Part shown: positions 44,637-55,980 of the stretch, piece after piece | How the letters are laid out: each line of letters opens with the position of its first letter | How positions within the stretch are numbered: position 1 is the first letter of the stretch | Origin: Aspergillus flavus | Taxonomy: Eukaryota; Ascomycota; Eurotiomycetes; Eurotiales; Aspergillaceae | Direction: 5' to 3' | Length of the DNA: 64,000 nt | Assembly: GCF_009017415.1 (NCBI RefSeq) | Contig: NC_092410.1 | Coordinates: 2,604,001 to 2,668,000, forward strand | Program-made: the position numbers and the translations under genes | The notes under the pieces: generated by a model | Database searches by the model: none | Told to the model about the DNA's origin: nothing | What the model saw: only the letters and a program-made list of their open reading frames with translations

Positions 44637-45411
44637 TCATTCAGGTGCATGGTGCATTTGGATTGTTTTCGCTTTGAAGACGAGGTGAACTTTCTTGCCA
44701 CCATGGTGTCTGGAATGGTCATAACACCGCATTAATTTATTCAGCATTTCCGGAAACGTCATGTAGTTGAGAGCTTTCACACGGCGTTGAATCCTGGGGT
44801 TTTGCGTCCCTGGTTTGGTGATGTCCGAAAATAGCATATGACGGTCCGGAAAGGGCAATGGTTGTTGGTTCTGGCCAATCAGAGGCTAAGATAGCAGACT
44901 CCTGTACCGGATTAGGCAGCTGGTGGACACGCTTCCGTTTTCGGGTGTTCACATACTCGAAGTGGACTACTGCATTGTGGTCTCGGCAGAAGGGACGTTT
45001 GACCTTCGCAGCGTCAGTAAGTCCAGGTTTCCAAGTTGGCTTTGCAATAACATACCCATGACGCTTTAATATGCGATACATAGAGGAATGAGATATCCCA
45101 GTTTCATCAGCTAATTTCCTAGACGATTTCTCGCTCCCGGCGGCTCGATCCTGGATAATTGATTGAACCACGGAGTTTTCGACTTCGTCGGTGATCGTCT
45201 TAGGCCGACCAGATCGTTTAGCATCTTCGACATATTCCATTTTGATCCTTGGATCCTTGCTGGGGTCGTATCCTCTGGCCCTTGCACGTCTATAGATATC
45301 TTGGACAGTCCGCTCGGGCATTCCTAGGGATGCCGCAATCTCTTTCGCAGGGATGCCCCAGGCCACGAGAGTTAGAGCTTGGATCCTCAATTCAATTGGG
45401 TGGAAGACCAT
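44637..45411 (-). pseudogene. Truncated Tc1/mariner-like transposase
   Basis: An ATG ending at 45411 opens a helix-turn-helix N-terminus (ALTLVAWGIPAKEIAASLGM, PERTVQDIYRRARARGYDP) and the GRPKTIT linker. A second HTH follows (SRKLADETGISHSSMYRILKRHGY), then KPGLTDAAKVKRPFCRDH. At that point the catalytic DDE domain should start, but the frame instead runs on with no acidic catalytic motifs (KRKRVHQLPNPVQES...) to a stop near 44737. Another frame (44637-44858) continues separately. The copy has lost its catalytic half and cannot be active. Terminal inverted repeats were not located by eye. Confidence 0.78.
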
Positions 45412-45734
45412 GGTTCCGGAGGGTCCTAGTTGGGCAGGCAGTAGGTAGGAGCCAAAACACCAACAAAATCGAAAGGAAATCTCAAAATAATGATATCAAG
45501 AGAGCTATGTTTTGATCAACAAACATGTGCAGAGACACGTCAATGTAAATTACTGGGACGGCGGTCAGGCCGCATACACAATACCGCACGGTGGGTCCTC
45601 TATTACTAGCGTCCTTCGTACTTTCTCTCAAATTTACAGTACCTCCTGTGTATTGACTCGTATCTTTATTTGCAGAAGTCCATGAATATGGATTTATATT
45701 AAATGGTTGGATATTTTAGGACTGGCAGACCTAA
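45412..45734. other. Intergenic, nothing recognised
   Basis: About 320 bases between the transposase relic and the alpha-glucosidase gene. It may include the outer end of the transposon, but no inverted repeat was matched. Confidence 0.35.
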
Positions 45735-47629
45735 TCAGGCCTCAATAAGCAGCACCACAGCCTCATATGGACGAAGAGACCACTTGGAACCAGAAAATCT
45801 CTCCTTCACGTCGCTGGCGCTGTCATACGTGTTCAGCAACACATCTTTGACTGCCTTCACACCATTCGAAGAAGAATCCCATTCCAATGTGCCGTCAGTC
45901 CAGTTGGCCAACACCAGCGCCTTCTGGTCTTCATACTGCCGGGTATACGCGAAGATCTCCTGGCTATCGCGGTCGACCAGCTCGTAGTTTCCATATACAA
46001 AGATGTCCACGTATTTCTTGCGCAGTCCGAGCACGGATGCCCAGTAGCTGTAGGTAGAGTTGGGGTCGTTGACCTGGGCCTCGGCGTTGATGCCGCGAGC
46101 GTAGTTCGGGTTGACCGACATCCAGGGCTTGACGTTGGGGCTGGTGAATCCGGCGTTTGGCGCATTAGTCCATTGAACTGGGGTACGGCCGTTGTCACGG
46201 GACTTCTTCTGATATTCCTGTCGGGCAATCTTTTGGATTTCAGGATCATTTGGTAGCCTGTGTCGGATTAGGGTTAGTATACGGTCCTCAGGGAGCATGA
46301 AGGGGAGCGGAGCTAGAATGCTTACCTCTTCCAGTGGTTGAGGCAGTCGATATCCTTGTACTCTTCGATGTCCCATTCGGGAGGCACATTCCCCATGCCA
46401 ATCTCTTGCCCCTGGTATACGAAAGGTGATCCAGCTTTCAAAGCCAAGATCGTGGCTAGCATCTTGGATGCAATAACTCGGTCTTCCTCCTTTGCGTTCG
46501 TGTAACGGTCGACCGACCGTGGCTGGTCGTGGTTCTCCCAGTACAGAGCGTTCCAGCCATCATTTTCATACATGAACTTCTGCCACCTCTCAAAGAAAAA
46601 TTTCAAGTCGGTGAGCTCCCAGCTACCCGGCTCGAACTTGTCGTATTTACCATGGTCAATGTCGACATGCTCAAAGTTAAAGATCATATTCAGCTCATTC
46701 CGGTCATACTTCACTGCTCGAAGCACCTCTTCGGTGTCCGTCACGAAGGGCATTTCACCAACACTGAACGTATCGTACTCCTTTAAGATCTTACCAAGCT
46801 CCTGGAAGTATTCGTGCAACCGAGGACCATTGGCATAGTACTTGTCACCCCATTGCCAAGGGGTACGTGGGTCCTTGATCGGGGCATCCGGGAAACGCTG
46901 GTCCTTGCTGATGAAGTTGATCACATCCATACGGAACCCGTTGGCACCTTTATCCAGCCAAAAGCGCATAATATCATGGACAGCCTTGCGAACCGGTGGA
47001 TGCTCCCAGTTGAGATCTGGCTGTTCTGTCGCGTACAGGTGAAGATAGTATTCCTGCGTATGCTCATCCCACTCCCATGCGCTCCCTGCGATCGCAATCA
47101 GCCTATAGTTACAACCAATTACAAAAATACATGCAATATATCAAGGGACAAACCTACCCTGGAAATGTGACACCCAATTGTTCGGCGGCTGGCGATTTCC
47201 CTGCTCGTCATACCTGGCCGGCTTCCAGATGTACCAATTCCGATACTCGTTATCCTTCGAGCTGCGCGACTGCTTGAACCACTCATGTTGATCACTAGTG
47301 TGATTCACTACCAGATCCATGAGGAGCTTCATGCCCCGTTCATGGCACCCCTTGATCAACTTTTCCACATCTGCGACCGTACCGTATTCAGGGGCAATGT
47401 CGTAGTAATCAGCGATATCATATCCCATGTCAACCTGAGGCGACTTATACGAGGGACAGAGCCAAACGATATCGATACCGAGGTTCTTGATGTGGTCGAG
47501 CTTCGAAATGATACCGGGGATATCACCGATACCGTCATCGTTGGAGTCCTTGAACGAGCAAGGCCAGATCTGATATACGGAGCTTTCCTTCCACCAGGCG
47601 CGATGGTTCTGGTTGCCGGGTGTGGCCAT
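45735..47629 (-). CDS. GH13 alpha-glucosidase (maltase / oligo-1,6-glucosidase)
   Basis: Start at the ATG ending at 47629 (MATPGNQNHRAWWKESSVYQIWP, intracellular, no signal peptide). Introns near 47090-47155 and 46255-46325 are clean. The TIM-barrel motifs of the maltase subfamily are all present: LLMDLVVNHTSDQHEWF, the nucleophile Asp in GFRMDVINF, the acid/base Glu in FSVGEMPFV, and the transition-state Asp in ENHDQPRS. The QEIGM motif follows. The C-terminal beta domain ends EAVVLLIEA. The product is about 600 aa, usual for fungal cytosolic maltases, and cleaves terminal alpha-glucosidic bonds. No sugar transporter or regulator of a maltose cluster lies beside it. Confidence 0.93.
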
Positions 47630-48199
47630 GGTTTGTCGTCTGGGCAGTATATGATTTCCTAGAGTAACTTGAATATACAAAAGAAAGAGGGAGGCTTCAG
47701 TTTATCTATATGTTTTGTTGTTGCTGGGAGGGGCAGCTTGCTATCCGATAACACCCACCGCGGGGCAGCTCCTTTCTCGAGCGGAGAAATTATCGGTGGG
47801 TGCATTGCCGACCTATAGATTTTCTTGTTGGACTATAGCTCACCAGGGGGATCTTATGAATTGAGGGTCTGACCAGGTTTCAGCAGCCAGTGAAACTTGA
47901 TAGAAGATTGGTTCCACTTGTAGGTTGATCGAATGATGATACGACACGGAGAGCTTTCGGTGGATCCGTCGATCAATCAATGGAGTTGCTACTACGTGTG
48001 TATTTTGTGTGCGTATAATATTTTTATTCTGTTTAAAATTGAGCTGCGTTTGTTAACTTAATTACCTATGTCAAGATCAGCAAGAAGAATTAGAATGAGG
48101 TGCGACAATTCCAGCATAAGACATGCTACCCCGACGATAGCCGCATACTATCCAACAATGACGGACAACCAAAGTACTTGACCATCTAGCGAATAATGG
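47630..48199. other. Intergenic, nothing recognised
   Basis: About 570 bases upstream of the alpha-glucosidase and downstream of the dehydrogenase gene. AT-rich, with no supported gene. Confidence 0.4.
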
Positions 48200-49291
48200 T
48201 TACTTCCTGTTCATAGACCGAAGAATACCTTGAACATCAGCAAATTTCAATTCGACCACCGTCTCGTCCCATAGCCTTTCAATGATTTGTTTCCCTTCTG
48301 GCGTATACAGGACAGTAGCAAATCTGGTGAAGCATATCTTAGCAAGAGATAACATGATAAAGATGCAGCATACTTACGGTCGTATCTGCCAGTCCATAAC
48401 AAAACACCCGTGGGACTCCTTGCCCTTTACCACTGTAGCGTCTACATATGTAGAAGCTCCATCCCGGACAGTCCGAGCCGTAATCACCTTCGCAAGAGAC
48501 ATGGCCAAAGATACAACACCAGAAACGTCACGCTGAAGCTGGGTGCCCTTGGTAAAGCCTGGGTCCACCAGATTCACCACGACGTCATCCGCAGATACGT
48601 AGTCGGCAAGCTTCCACATGAACATGTGCCCGAGCAGTTTGGATGCGCTATACTGCTCGATCAAGTCGAAGTTCTTCGGGTCGTCGTACGAGGGGAGAAG
48701 TAGAGAGAACTTTCTGTGTGGGAATCTAGCGAAGAGAGCAGTGCCCGAACTGACAATGCTAAGTCGGCCAGGTGTACCAACTGTTGACTTGTTCTTGAGA
48801 ACAGGGAGAAGAAGAATAGAGAGAAGTACCGTTGATAGGTAATTCACCTGAATGGTCTCCTCATGGCCGGTACTAGGAACAACTCCAAATTGCATATTTT
48901 GCAATCCGGCATTGAGAATGACTATGTCGAGACGAGATAGCTGGGTTTCGGTGCGGCGAACAAAGGCTCGAATGGAATCGTATGAGCTCATGTCGAGATT
49001 CCAGACTTCGATGGTAGCTATTGGATACTCCTTCCGGAGTGTAGCTGCTGCTATTTCGCCTTTTGCGACTGAGCGAACGGCGATTATTAGAAGGGAGAGA
49101 TTGTATGATAGGAGTTGGCGAGAGCTTTCCAAGCCCAAGCCGGTATTGGCTCCCGTCACGATAGCGACTTTATCAATAAGAGTGGTATTTTTCGGCGGCA
49201 ATTGGGCCTTAGTGCACAGCTGGGACTTCAGGAAGATCTTAAGGTAGTAGTACGGTGTGGTATCGGGTGGAAGGTCTTTCGAAGCAGTCAT
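48200..49291 (-). CDS. Short-chain dehydrogenase/reductase
   Basis: The ATG ending at 49291 (MTASKDLPPDTTPY) is chosen; the frame extends further upstream but with a less typical N-terminus. The NAD(P) motif is KVAIVTGANTGLGLESSR, followed by the NAG strand (DIVILNAGLQNMQFG) and the active-site YSASKLLGHM with a serine strand (RLSIVSSGTALFARF). One intron near 48310-48380 adds a last exon that ends AGILRSMNRK-like (GILRSMNRK). The roughly 330-aa enzyme resembles the retinol-dehydrogenase-like SDRs of fungi, which reduce or oxidise small carbonyls, often in secondary metabolism. The substrate is unknown. It is divergent from the transcription-factor-like gene across about 0.5 kb. Confidence 0.9.
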
Positions 49292-49832
49292 TATGAAGTA
49301 GTCCGATATCTGTAGGCAGGATGGTTCTTGTGAAATGTGTAAACCTGGAATTGTAAGAGGTAGCATTGCTCTGATCTTGGAAGACTTATATATGGCAGTT
49401 CAAGGCTCATGCCACGGACATTGGTATCTCTGACGCTGGAGTGAATGCGATATACTCTTATCACCCAAAACGGTTAGTGATACTGGTGATAGCTGGAACA
49501 GCCAATAGTATTCAGTCTACAGTGGGCCACTATTCCCGAATAGGACAACAATCGTTCGACCAATCGTCAGTTGGATGAATCGTCAGCCCAAGAGACGCGC
49601 TTCAAATATGGCTGTAAGCGGACTTAACTCTCTTTCAAACCGTATCCTGAATTAGGTAATTAATCCAGGAAGAAGAATCCCAGCAAGGCGTTTTCCAGAC
49701 TGACGCCTGACTTCTCGTGTCACTTGCTGAAAGGCATGTCTCTTGAAGGTGGATCAGGTAAGTCCGTCGTCCGTCATTCATCAACTGTCATGTTGTTATC
49801 TCCGGGGGCATACTCTCACTATTTGGGTAGCG
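49292..49832. promoter_or_regulatory. Divergent intergenic region between SDR and transcription-factor-like gene
   Basis: About 540 bases between two start codons that point apart. The pair could be co-regulated. No defined binding site was assigned. Confidence 0.35.
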
Positions 49833-51359
49833 ATGTTACCGATCATCATATCCACAGGCATAGCGAAGCCAGATCCAGATACGCGCAAACTTATTAGGAG
49901 CCATGTCATGTTGGGAAAGAACAGGGGCAAATACCGACGTTCGGGGCGCCATGACCAAGCGGAGTTAGAGCACGATGAGACTTGTAACGAAAAACCTAGA
50001 ACTTTGCGAAAGCCGTCTGGTCCATTAACCAAGAGGGCGCCTTCCACTGTTCCGCAAAGAGTTGGCTCCGAAGTCTCCCTGCTACGGTTTGCTGACACAG
50101 TGGAGCCAGCGTTGGCCGTGAATATCGTAAGATGTAAGTCAAGCTTGCAGGTACAGCAGTGCCCTAATAGATGTATTCTTAACGACAAAAATACAGTTTC
50201 AGCCATGTCGAAGAGAACCCTATTCACTTTGGAGAAATACCTTTCTTTCCAGAAGAAAAGTGACCAGTGGCATGATCTGTTGATAGCGGATCCTATTTAT
50301 CTCCATGGCATGGCCTTCATAACGCAGGATTTCTTCGACGGGTTATCGGGTTGGCAAGCTAAGACCAATAACCCGGCCTCATTACACTTCCTGAAGACAC
50401 TTCAACTCCTCCGCGAGAGGCTGTCCCTTCCAGACGAACAAACGAAAACGTCGGATGCTACGATAATGGTGGTGCTGTTTCTAACAACACATGCACATAT
50501 TAGGGAGGACCTCGACGCTGCCAAACATCATCTCAAGGGTCTTCATAAACTCGTGGATATGAGAGGTGGCATGGCCCACTTTACCTACGATGTGAATCTG
50601 AAGACTGAAATATACCGGTATGCCTTCTGCAACTTGTCCACCATTAAACAACCAAAGAATAAAGTCCTCTAACCTTGAAGTAGGTCTGACTTATCAATTG
50701 CTCTTCAAGGCTGTACCAAGCCTCTCTTCTTTGATGACACCTTACGGTTTTCGATTTTGACCGCACCAGCTCTGAATCAACACGCTAACGTACAATTCCT
50801 CGAAAACATAGACGATGATCTAGCCCGATCTTGGAGCTTAATGAAGAGATTTTGCGTCCTCGTCAATATAGCTATTAGAAAGCAACAACGACTCTCTATG
50901 GACTTCTTCTTGGAGACAATGACATCAGTAATGTACCGCCTGCTTCAATTAAAGTTTGAAACAGGCTCGATTGGTGAAGCTATCCGTCTCGGGCTTTTGG
51001 CCTTCTCCTCCCATATATTCTTGCAGTGGAGGGATATTCAACGGCCGTATATCCAGTTCTCCGCTTCGTACAAGGAAAGTCTTGTATCTCTTAAGTCTTT
51101 GAATGGTGTTTCTTCTGATATTGTGCTTTGGCTCTTGATGGTTGGTCGAATCTCAGTTTTCGGTACATCGGACGACGAGTGGCTGAAGCCTTGGCTACGG
51201 GCTAATAGCCAACTATGCACGGTACACTCATGGCCCGCAATGAGGGATGTCATGGAGTCATTTCTGTGGATTGGTGCGCTGCACGACAAGCCTGGAAAGG
51301 ATTTGTTCGAATCTGCGATGTTGCAACTATCTCCACAAGTATATCTGCCCAGTATCTGA
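49833..51359 (+). CDS. Fungal transcription-factor-domain protein without Zn2Cys6 cluster
   Basis: The chosen ATG (49833) opens MLPIIISTGIAKPDPDTRKL, followed by IRSHVMLGKNRGKYRRS. This basic N-terminal motif marks a fungal family annotated as transcription factors that lacks a zinc cluster. Three exons join in phase, with introns near 50136-50198 (AGAT donor, ACAG acceptor) and 50617-50681. The long C-terminal part (TLEKYLSFQKKSD to QVYLPSI) is helical and similar to the fungal-specific regulatory domain (SDLSIALQGCTKPLFFDD, RDIQRPYIQFSASYKESL). It may regulate the adjacent divergent SDR. DNA binding is not evident in the sequence. A further upstream exon is possible. Confidence 0.75.
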
Positions 51360-51977
51360 ATGATTTCCTTCATTTAGTGGAGGTAGTACCACAGTGGTAT
51401 TCAAGTTCCGCAGTTTGCCGATTTATGCACATATTGTAGGATAATGCTCTCTGGGTTGGGTAGGTGTAGCTTTAACCAGCGGTGGGTGGCTTCATGCTTC
51501 TGCTCCTGCTTCTGTTTCATTTTGCATGGTTTGTAACCCACAAGTAGCTCTCTTCATATATTACTTGCTCACTGTGTCAAGTTATAGGCAGATCGAGTAC
51601 CATCGAAGTTCCAGTTACAAAACGAAATAAGCAATAGAAACGCTGTGCTCTGATATCCTAAAGTATATACGGTCCCACTTTACCCCACAGCACCGATAAG
51701 ACATCAACGGCCTCAGGCACTCAACCAAACACGATCCCCTCACTCCAGTCATTCCTCCGATATCAACACCAGACAAACCTCCATAAATTGCACCTACCTC
51801 TAGAGATCCCTCCAGAACAGAGACCACACACCCAGATCTCCCTCACCAGGCCACACACCACCACGCACACCCCAGGAACCACATCTATGACGTAACCCAC
51901 CTCAAGACCACGCCTTAATTCCTCTCCAACAACAAATTCATACAACATCCTCCCCGCCACCACCAAACCACCCCAAA
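51360..51977. other. Intergenic, nothing recognised
   Basis: About 620 bases. The last 250 are C/A-rich and are the likely leader of the cnxH gene. Confidence 0.4.
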
Positions 51978-52517
51978 ATGACCACCTCAGAAGACCAAAC
52001 AACACCCGCCCACCTCGACCCAAAAACCTACCCCCGGCACCTAACCGACCCAACCCAAAACATCCACCTGGAACTCACCTACTCCCCTCTCAACGCGCAA
52101 TCCGCGTTGGACAAGATTTCCTCCCCCGCCGCCGGCGCAAACGTCCTCTTCCTCGGCACTACGCGAAATACCTTCGAGAACCGGGCTGTCTCACAGCTGA
52201 GTTACACGGCGTACCCGCCGCTGACGCTGAAGACGCTAGCGGGGATCGCGCGGGACGCGGTTGCGAAACATGGGCTGACAGGGATTGTGATTGCGCATCG
52301 GTTGGGGGTGGTGCCGATTCGGGAGGCGAGTATTGTGATTGCGGTTAGTTCGGGGCATCGGAGGGCGGCGTGGAGGGCTGGGGAGGAGGTGTTGGAGATT
52401 TGTAAGGAGAAGGCGGAGATTTGGAAGAGGGAGGAGTTTGTGGATGGGGGGATGGAGTGGAGGGAGAATAGGGAGAGGGATGGGGAGGGGAAGAAGGTTG
52501 TTGTTTCTGAAAAGTGA
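51978..52517 (+). CDS. cnxH: Molybdopterin synthase large subunit (MoaE/MOCS2B)
   Basis: A single exon of 179 codons. MoaE features are present: [20 protein letters not shown], the catalytic-loop region [51 protein letters not shown], and [19 protein letters not shown]. With the small subunit (MoaD/CnxG) it adds the dithiolene sulfurs to precursor Z to make molybdopterin, the cofactor of nitrate reductase and xanthine dehydrogenase. cnxH is the Aspergillus nidulans name. The N-terminal 30 residues and the C-terminal [13 protein letters not shown] tail are extra to the bacterial core, as in other fungi. Confidence 0.95.
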   Translation: MTTSEDQTTPAHLDPKTYPRHLTDPTQNIHLELTYSPLNAQSALDKISSPAAGANVLFLGTTRNTFENRAVSQLSYTAYPPLTLKTLAGIARDAVAKHGLTGIVIAHRLGVVPIREASIVIAVSSGHRRAAWRAGEEVLEICKEKAEIWKREEFVDGGMEWRENRERDGEGKKVVVSEK

Positions 52518-52713
52518 GGTTTTATACTGGTTGGGTACTATATATGGTGAGTTGTGAGGAGAGAGATATGGGAATATGGGACCATGTGCTGATCAGCTCT
52601 AGATGGTATATTTTCACGATATTTACGGACGGTCATATAATCCTACATGCTATCGACACGTATCTGAGTAGGGTATTTCTATTGTACATACTTTTCCATG
52701 CTATTCGTACACT

Positions 52714-53749
52714 CTAGTCCTTTTTCAATGGCTTACCTTCGCGCTTCCAGTCGTTGATGTGCTCCATGATGACCTTGGTGGCGGAATCGGGGGTATCCTG
52801 GCGGCCAATGCACTCGACGAAGTCACCCTCGGGGTCTGTACCACGGAATTAGCAATCGTACGGCATACTATACAAATGATGTCACTCACCCATCAGGTAG
52901 AAGTAGATACTGTGGTCCACCAGATAGTCCTCGCCCGGGTTCACGTTTTGCGGTGTGCTGAAGTACACCCGGTACTGCTTGCACATATTCTTCACCTGCT
53001 CGTACGTGCCAGTCAAGCCGATAATGTCCCCGTGGAACTCCTGGAGATACGAGCGCAGCACTTCGGGGGTATCGCGAGCAGGATCGCAGGTAACAAAGAC
53101 AGGCAAGAAGATGTTCTCGCCCTTGGTAGCCTCCTTCACTTTGTCAATAATCTCGGCCATCTTATCCAACTCATCCGGGCAGATATCGGGGCAGTGCGTG
53201 AAGCCGAAGTAAACCTAGAAGATCACAATCAGCACCATAACGAGCATATACAGCCTTGTCCGAAGACATAGAAGAACCTACAAAGCTGTACTTTCCCTTC
53301 AGATCCTCATCGGTGAACTGCTTGCCGTCCAAGTCCTTCAGCACGAATGGACCTCCAACCTTCGGCCGACCAACTCCCTTGCTCATCTCTGCGATGCGCT
53401 TCCGCGCCAACCGTTCCTTCTCCACCCGGAAATAAACGATCATACCCGCACCGGTAATGACGAAGAGTAGCGCCGACTTCCATGAAAACGGACCGGTGGA
53501 GTTCCGGGCCTTCAGCTGGCCCATTGTGCGTGCCCGAGCGCGGAGGGTAGTAGTGCTGAAGGAGCGCTGAGAGGAGAGACCATTGTGTCTGAGAGTCTGA
53601 GTGTATGCGGGCTGGGCTGGTTTTGTGCGGAGAGGAAGGAAAGCGTTTTGCGATGGGATTGATCGGAGGGTGCTGCGCTCGAGGGAGGGAACGGTGGAGC
53701 GCGAGGCTCGTCCGACCATTTGGACGAGAGGTCTCATTGTCGATGCCAT
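52714..53749 (-). CDS. sco1: Mitochondrial copper chaperone Sco1
   Basis: Start at the ATG ending at 53749. The N-terminus is rich in Arg and Ser without acids (MASTMRPLVQMVGRASRSTV), a mitochondrial presequence, followed by one membrane helix (SALLFVITGAGMIVYF). The thioredoxin-like domain begins GGPFVLKDLDGKQFTDEDLK. After an intron near 53215-53280 it carries the copper-binding CPDICP motif, and later the third ligand, a histidine, in YLVDHSIYFYL. An intron near 52838-52890 precedes the last exon, which ends KPLKKD. Sco1 sits in the inner membrane and delivers copper to the CuA site of cytochrome oxidase subunit 2. It is convergent with cnxH. Confidence 0.95.
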
Positions 53750-54589
53750 TGGGTGTCGAAGGGAGGACTAGACCGGGTTTGGTGATGAACGAGAGAATGC
53801 CAGTAATTGTGAAGCGGTGATGGTTCGAGATCTCCGGCCGGAACCCGCTGTTAGCGTTGTGGCCTGAGGTGTCGACAAGCCACGTCCTCACGTGCTCTTT
53901 TAGCGCCTTAGGCAGCATTATATCCCTTGACTCGAGCGTTTGCATCACCTTTTATTATGCTTGCATTTGCCTATAAGCTGCTAATTCTGATACAGAAGTA
54001 ATAGTCACTACGGGAAGTGAACACCTATGTCGAAAATAAACATCCGCCAGCAATTAAGAAATATCTTGATCCAAAAGTGTCTACATCGAATGGCTGACCT
54101 ACATACTACAAGCCATGTCTTTCAAGACCATCTGAATCTGCCGACTTAGGCGGACACAATCATCCGAATACCCCAGGAATGCCATGAGAGGAGTGGGAGC
54201 GTGTTCTAGAGCCACTTTGTCATGGATTAATAACCGTGATCTATCGATCCGCATCTTCCGTGAGTAACCATGGCTACACCACCGTCATCACGACGTGGTA
54301 TTACAGGAATTCTAGAGAGTCCTTTGCCACCCCCACAATTCTAGATCTGGGGAACCTTCAGGTTTGCATTCTAACGAATTGTTTTGACTGCGGGGTCTTG
54401 AATCGATGCCTGCTCGTGCCCCCGTCGCTTGCCGCAAGTCACTGCTGAACTCCACGCTTTGAAAGTAGACAAGAATGGGTTCATGGTAGACGCTCCCATT
54501 GGATGAATCAATGCAAAAGGGCCAAGAACGTATCGTGCTTTGCTAAACAGAACAATCATGTTTGAATGATCCCTAACTTCCGAGCTGAC
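53750..54589. other. Intergenic, nothing recognised
   Basis: About 840 bases upstream of Sco1. Short frames on the plus strand (for example 54236-54448) have no features. Confidence 0.4.
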
Positions 54590-54967
54590 CTACACTGCAC
54601 ATTCCGGGCTCATATCGAGCTCTTCAAAGAAGGGCTTTTTACACATGGGACACTGATTATGAAATCCCAAGAACCAATTCTCTAGGCACTCTCGGTGAAA
54701 CACGTGGTGGCATTGAAGGGTGTGGATGGGGTCCTTCTTGCGGACCTTATCAAGACAGATAGAACTAAATCAACATATCAGTACAGTCCATGATGGTTGA
54801 CCTAGCAAACAAGCAGTAATGAAGACATCCACGGTTTTAAAGTCCTACCATGTGAATATATGATCGGATTGTTTTAGCGGGGATCGTATCGTTTGAATAG
54901 ACAACCACCAGATTTTGAAGGGCTTGGTCGGCGCAACTCTTTCTAGACAGTCCAATCTTCTCTCCAT
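54590..54967 (-). CDS. Small RING-H2 finger protein, putative E3 ubiquitin ligase
   Basis: Two exons (54967-54849 and 54764-54590) join in phase to 97 aa; the junction codon TG|T makes the first RING cysteine. The start codon opens MERRLDCLERVAPTKPFKIW, where KIW and the hydrophobic WWLSI could contact membranes or partners. The RING-H2 reads CSIC, then LQCHHVFHRECLENWF, then CPMCKKPFF, with all eight metal ligands (C3H2C3) present. RING-H2 proteins recruit E2 enzymes for ubiquitin transfer. At 97 aa it is little more than the RING itself, so its substrate-binding part may be missing or supplied by a partner. The intron has standard GTAGGA and TTTAG sites. Confidence 0.75.
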
Positions 54968-55980
54968 GCTGTCCTGAGGAGATACATTTGCTATTGCAGG
55001 ATCAGTTGCTCCGGAGGCTAGACTCGAATATGCGAGACAATATGATCTCAGGAGTAACCTGCTCTCGCGGTCAGACTTGGTATATCACTCTCAACCAGAC
55101 AACATCTGTCTCTAAGAACAAAGATCAAAAGCCGTCTTACCATATAGCAGTCACGACGTATACAGTTAAACACACTACCAGCAATACTTGGAAAGCTAAG
55201 CCGTCATTATTTGCAGTTGTGCCTTCCTTCTTCGACGTTGACTCCGTCTTCCAATCAGGCATATTCGATATGAGAACTTAAGTAATCGGCAGATAATTTG
55301 TGGATCCTCTATTTCTAGACTAGAGGGAATTGTGTAAAAGGGTCAGCTGTTTTATAAAGGACTGTCAGCTAACCTGCAGTATGTCGTGTCATTGGAAAAG
55401 AGAGTAGCGTCAACCATGGAACCAGGCCGTATGCCCCATCCAGTCGGAGTTATTCAGTACCAACCGCGTTAAGCCGTGTGTATCATTGAGGGGATTCTGT
55501 GCTACATGAATTTCCCAGAGAGAAGAATCCTCATGCGATGTTCTTGTGTGGGATGTGTTATCCATTGATCCGAGCACGGATCGCTTTGTGAGGGTTGAAC
55601 GTCCGCCCATCGGATGCATTTATGGATCGTCCTGGTGCATATGTAACGTGACTCTTGATAGTTTAAACCTTCACTTTGCTGCTCCATAACAGCACCAGTA
55701 ATATTATTGCTTTGGACTGCGATCGATGAAGGTACCAGCGATCGACACAGAAGCTATAATAATCATACGACTATGAAGCGGACTGAGTATTGGTATAACT
55801 AGGCAGTCCAAGTCAATATCTCTGTAATTACTATGTCACCAGTCTTCCTGAACTTTACGGAAAGGCTCGTCAGACGACTTCCTACCTGACATGTAAATGA
55901 TCGGTCCATAAAGACTCAAGACGCACCTCACTATATACGTTTGGCTTGGGGAGCGAACGGATATATCCTGGATTTACAGT
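54968..55980. other. Intergenic, nothing recognised
   Basis: About 1 kb. A plus-strand frame at 54988-55281 and minus frames near 55410-55690 lack domains. Probably promoter of the FAD oxidase at the right end. Confidence 0.4.

Noticed and set aside
52759..53271. 170-aa plus-strand frame
   Set aside because: Antisense to Sco1, whose copper motif and introns are clear.
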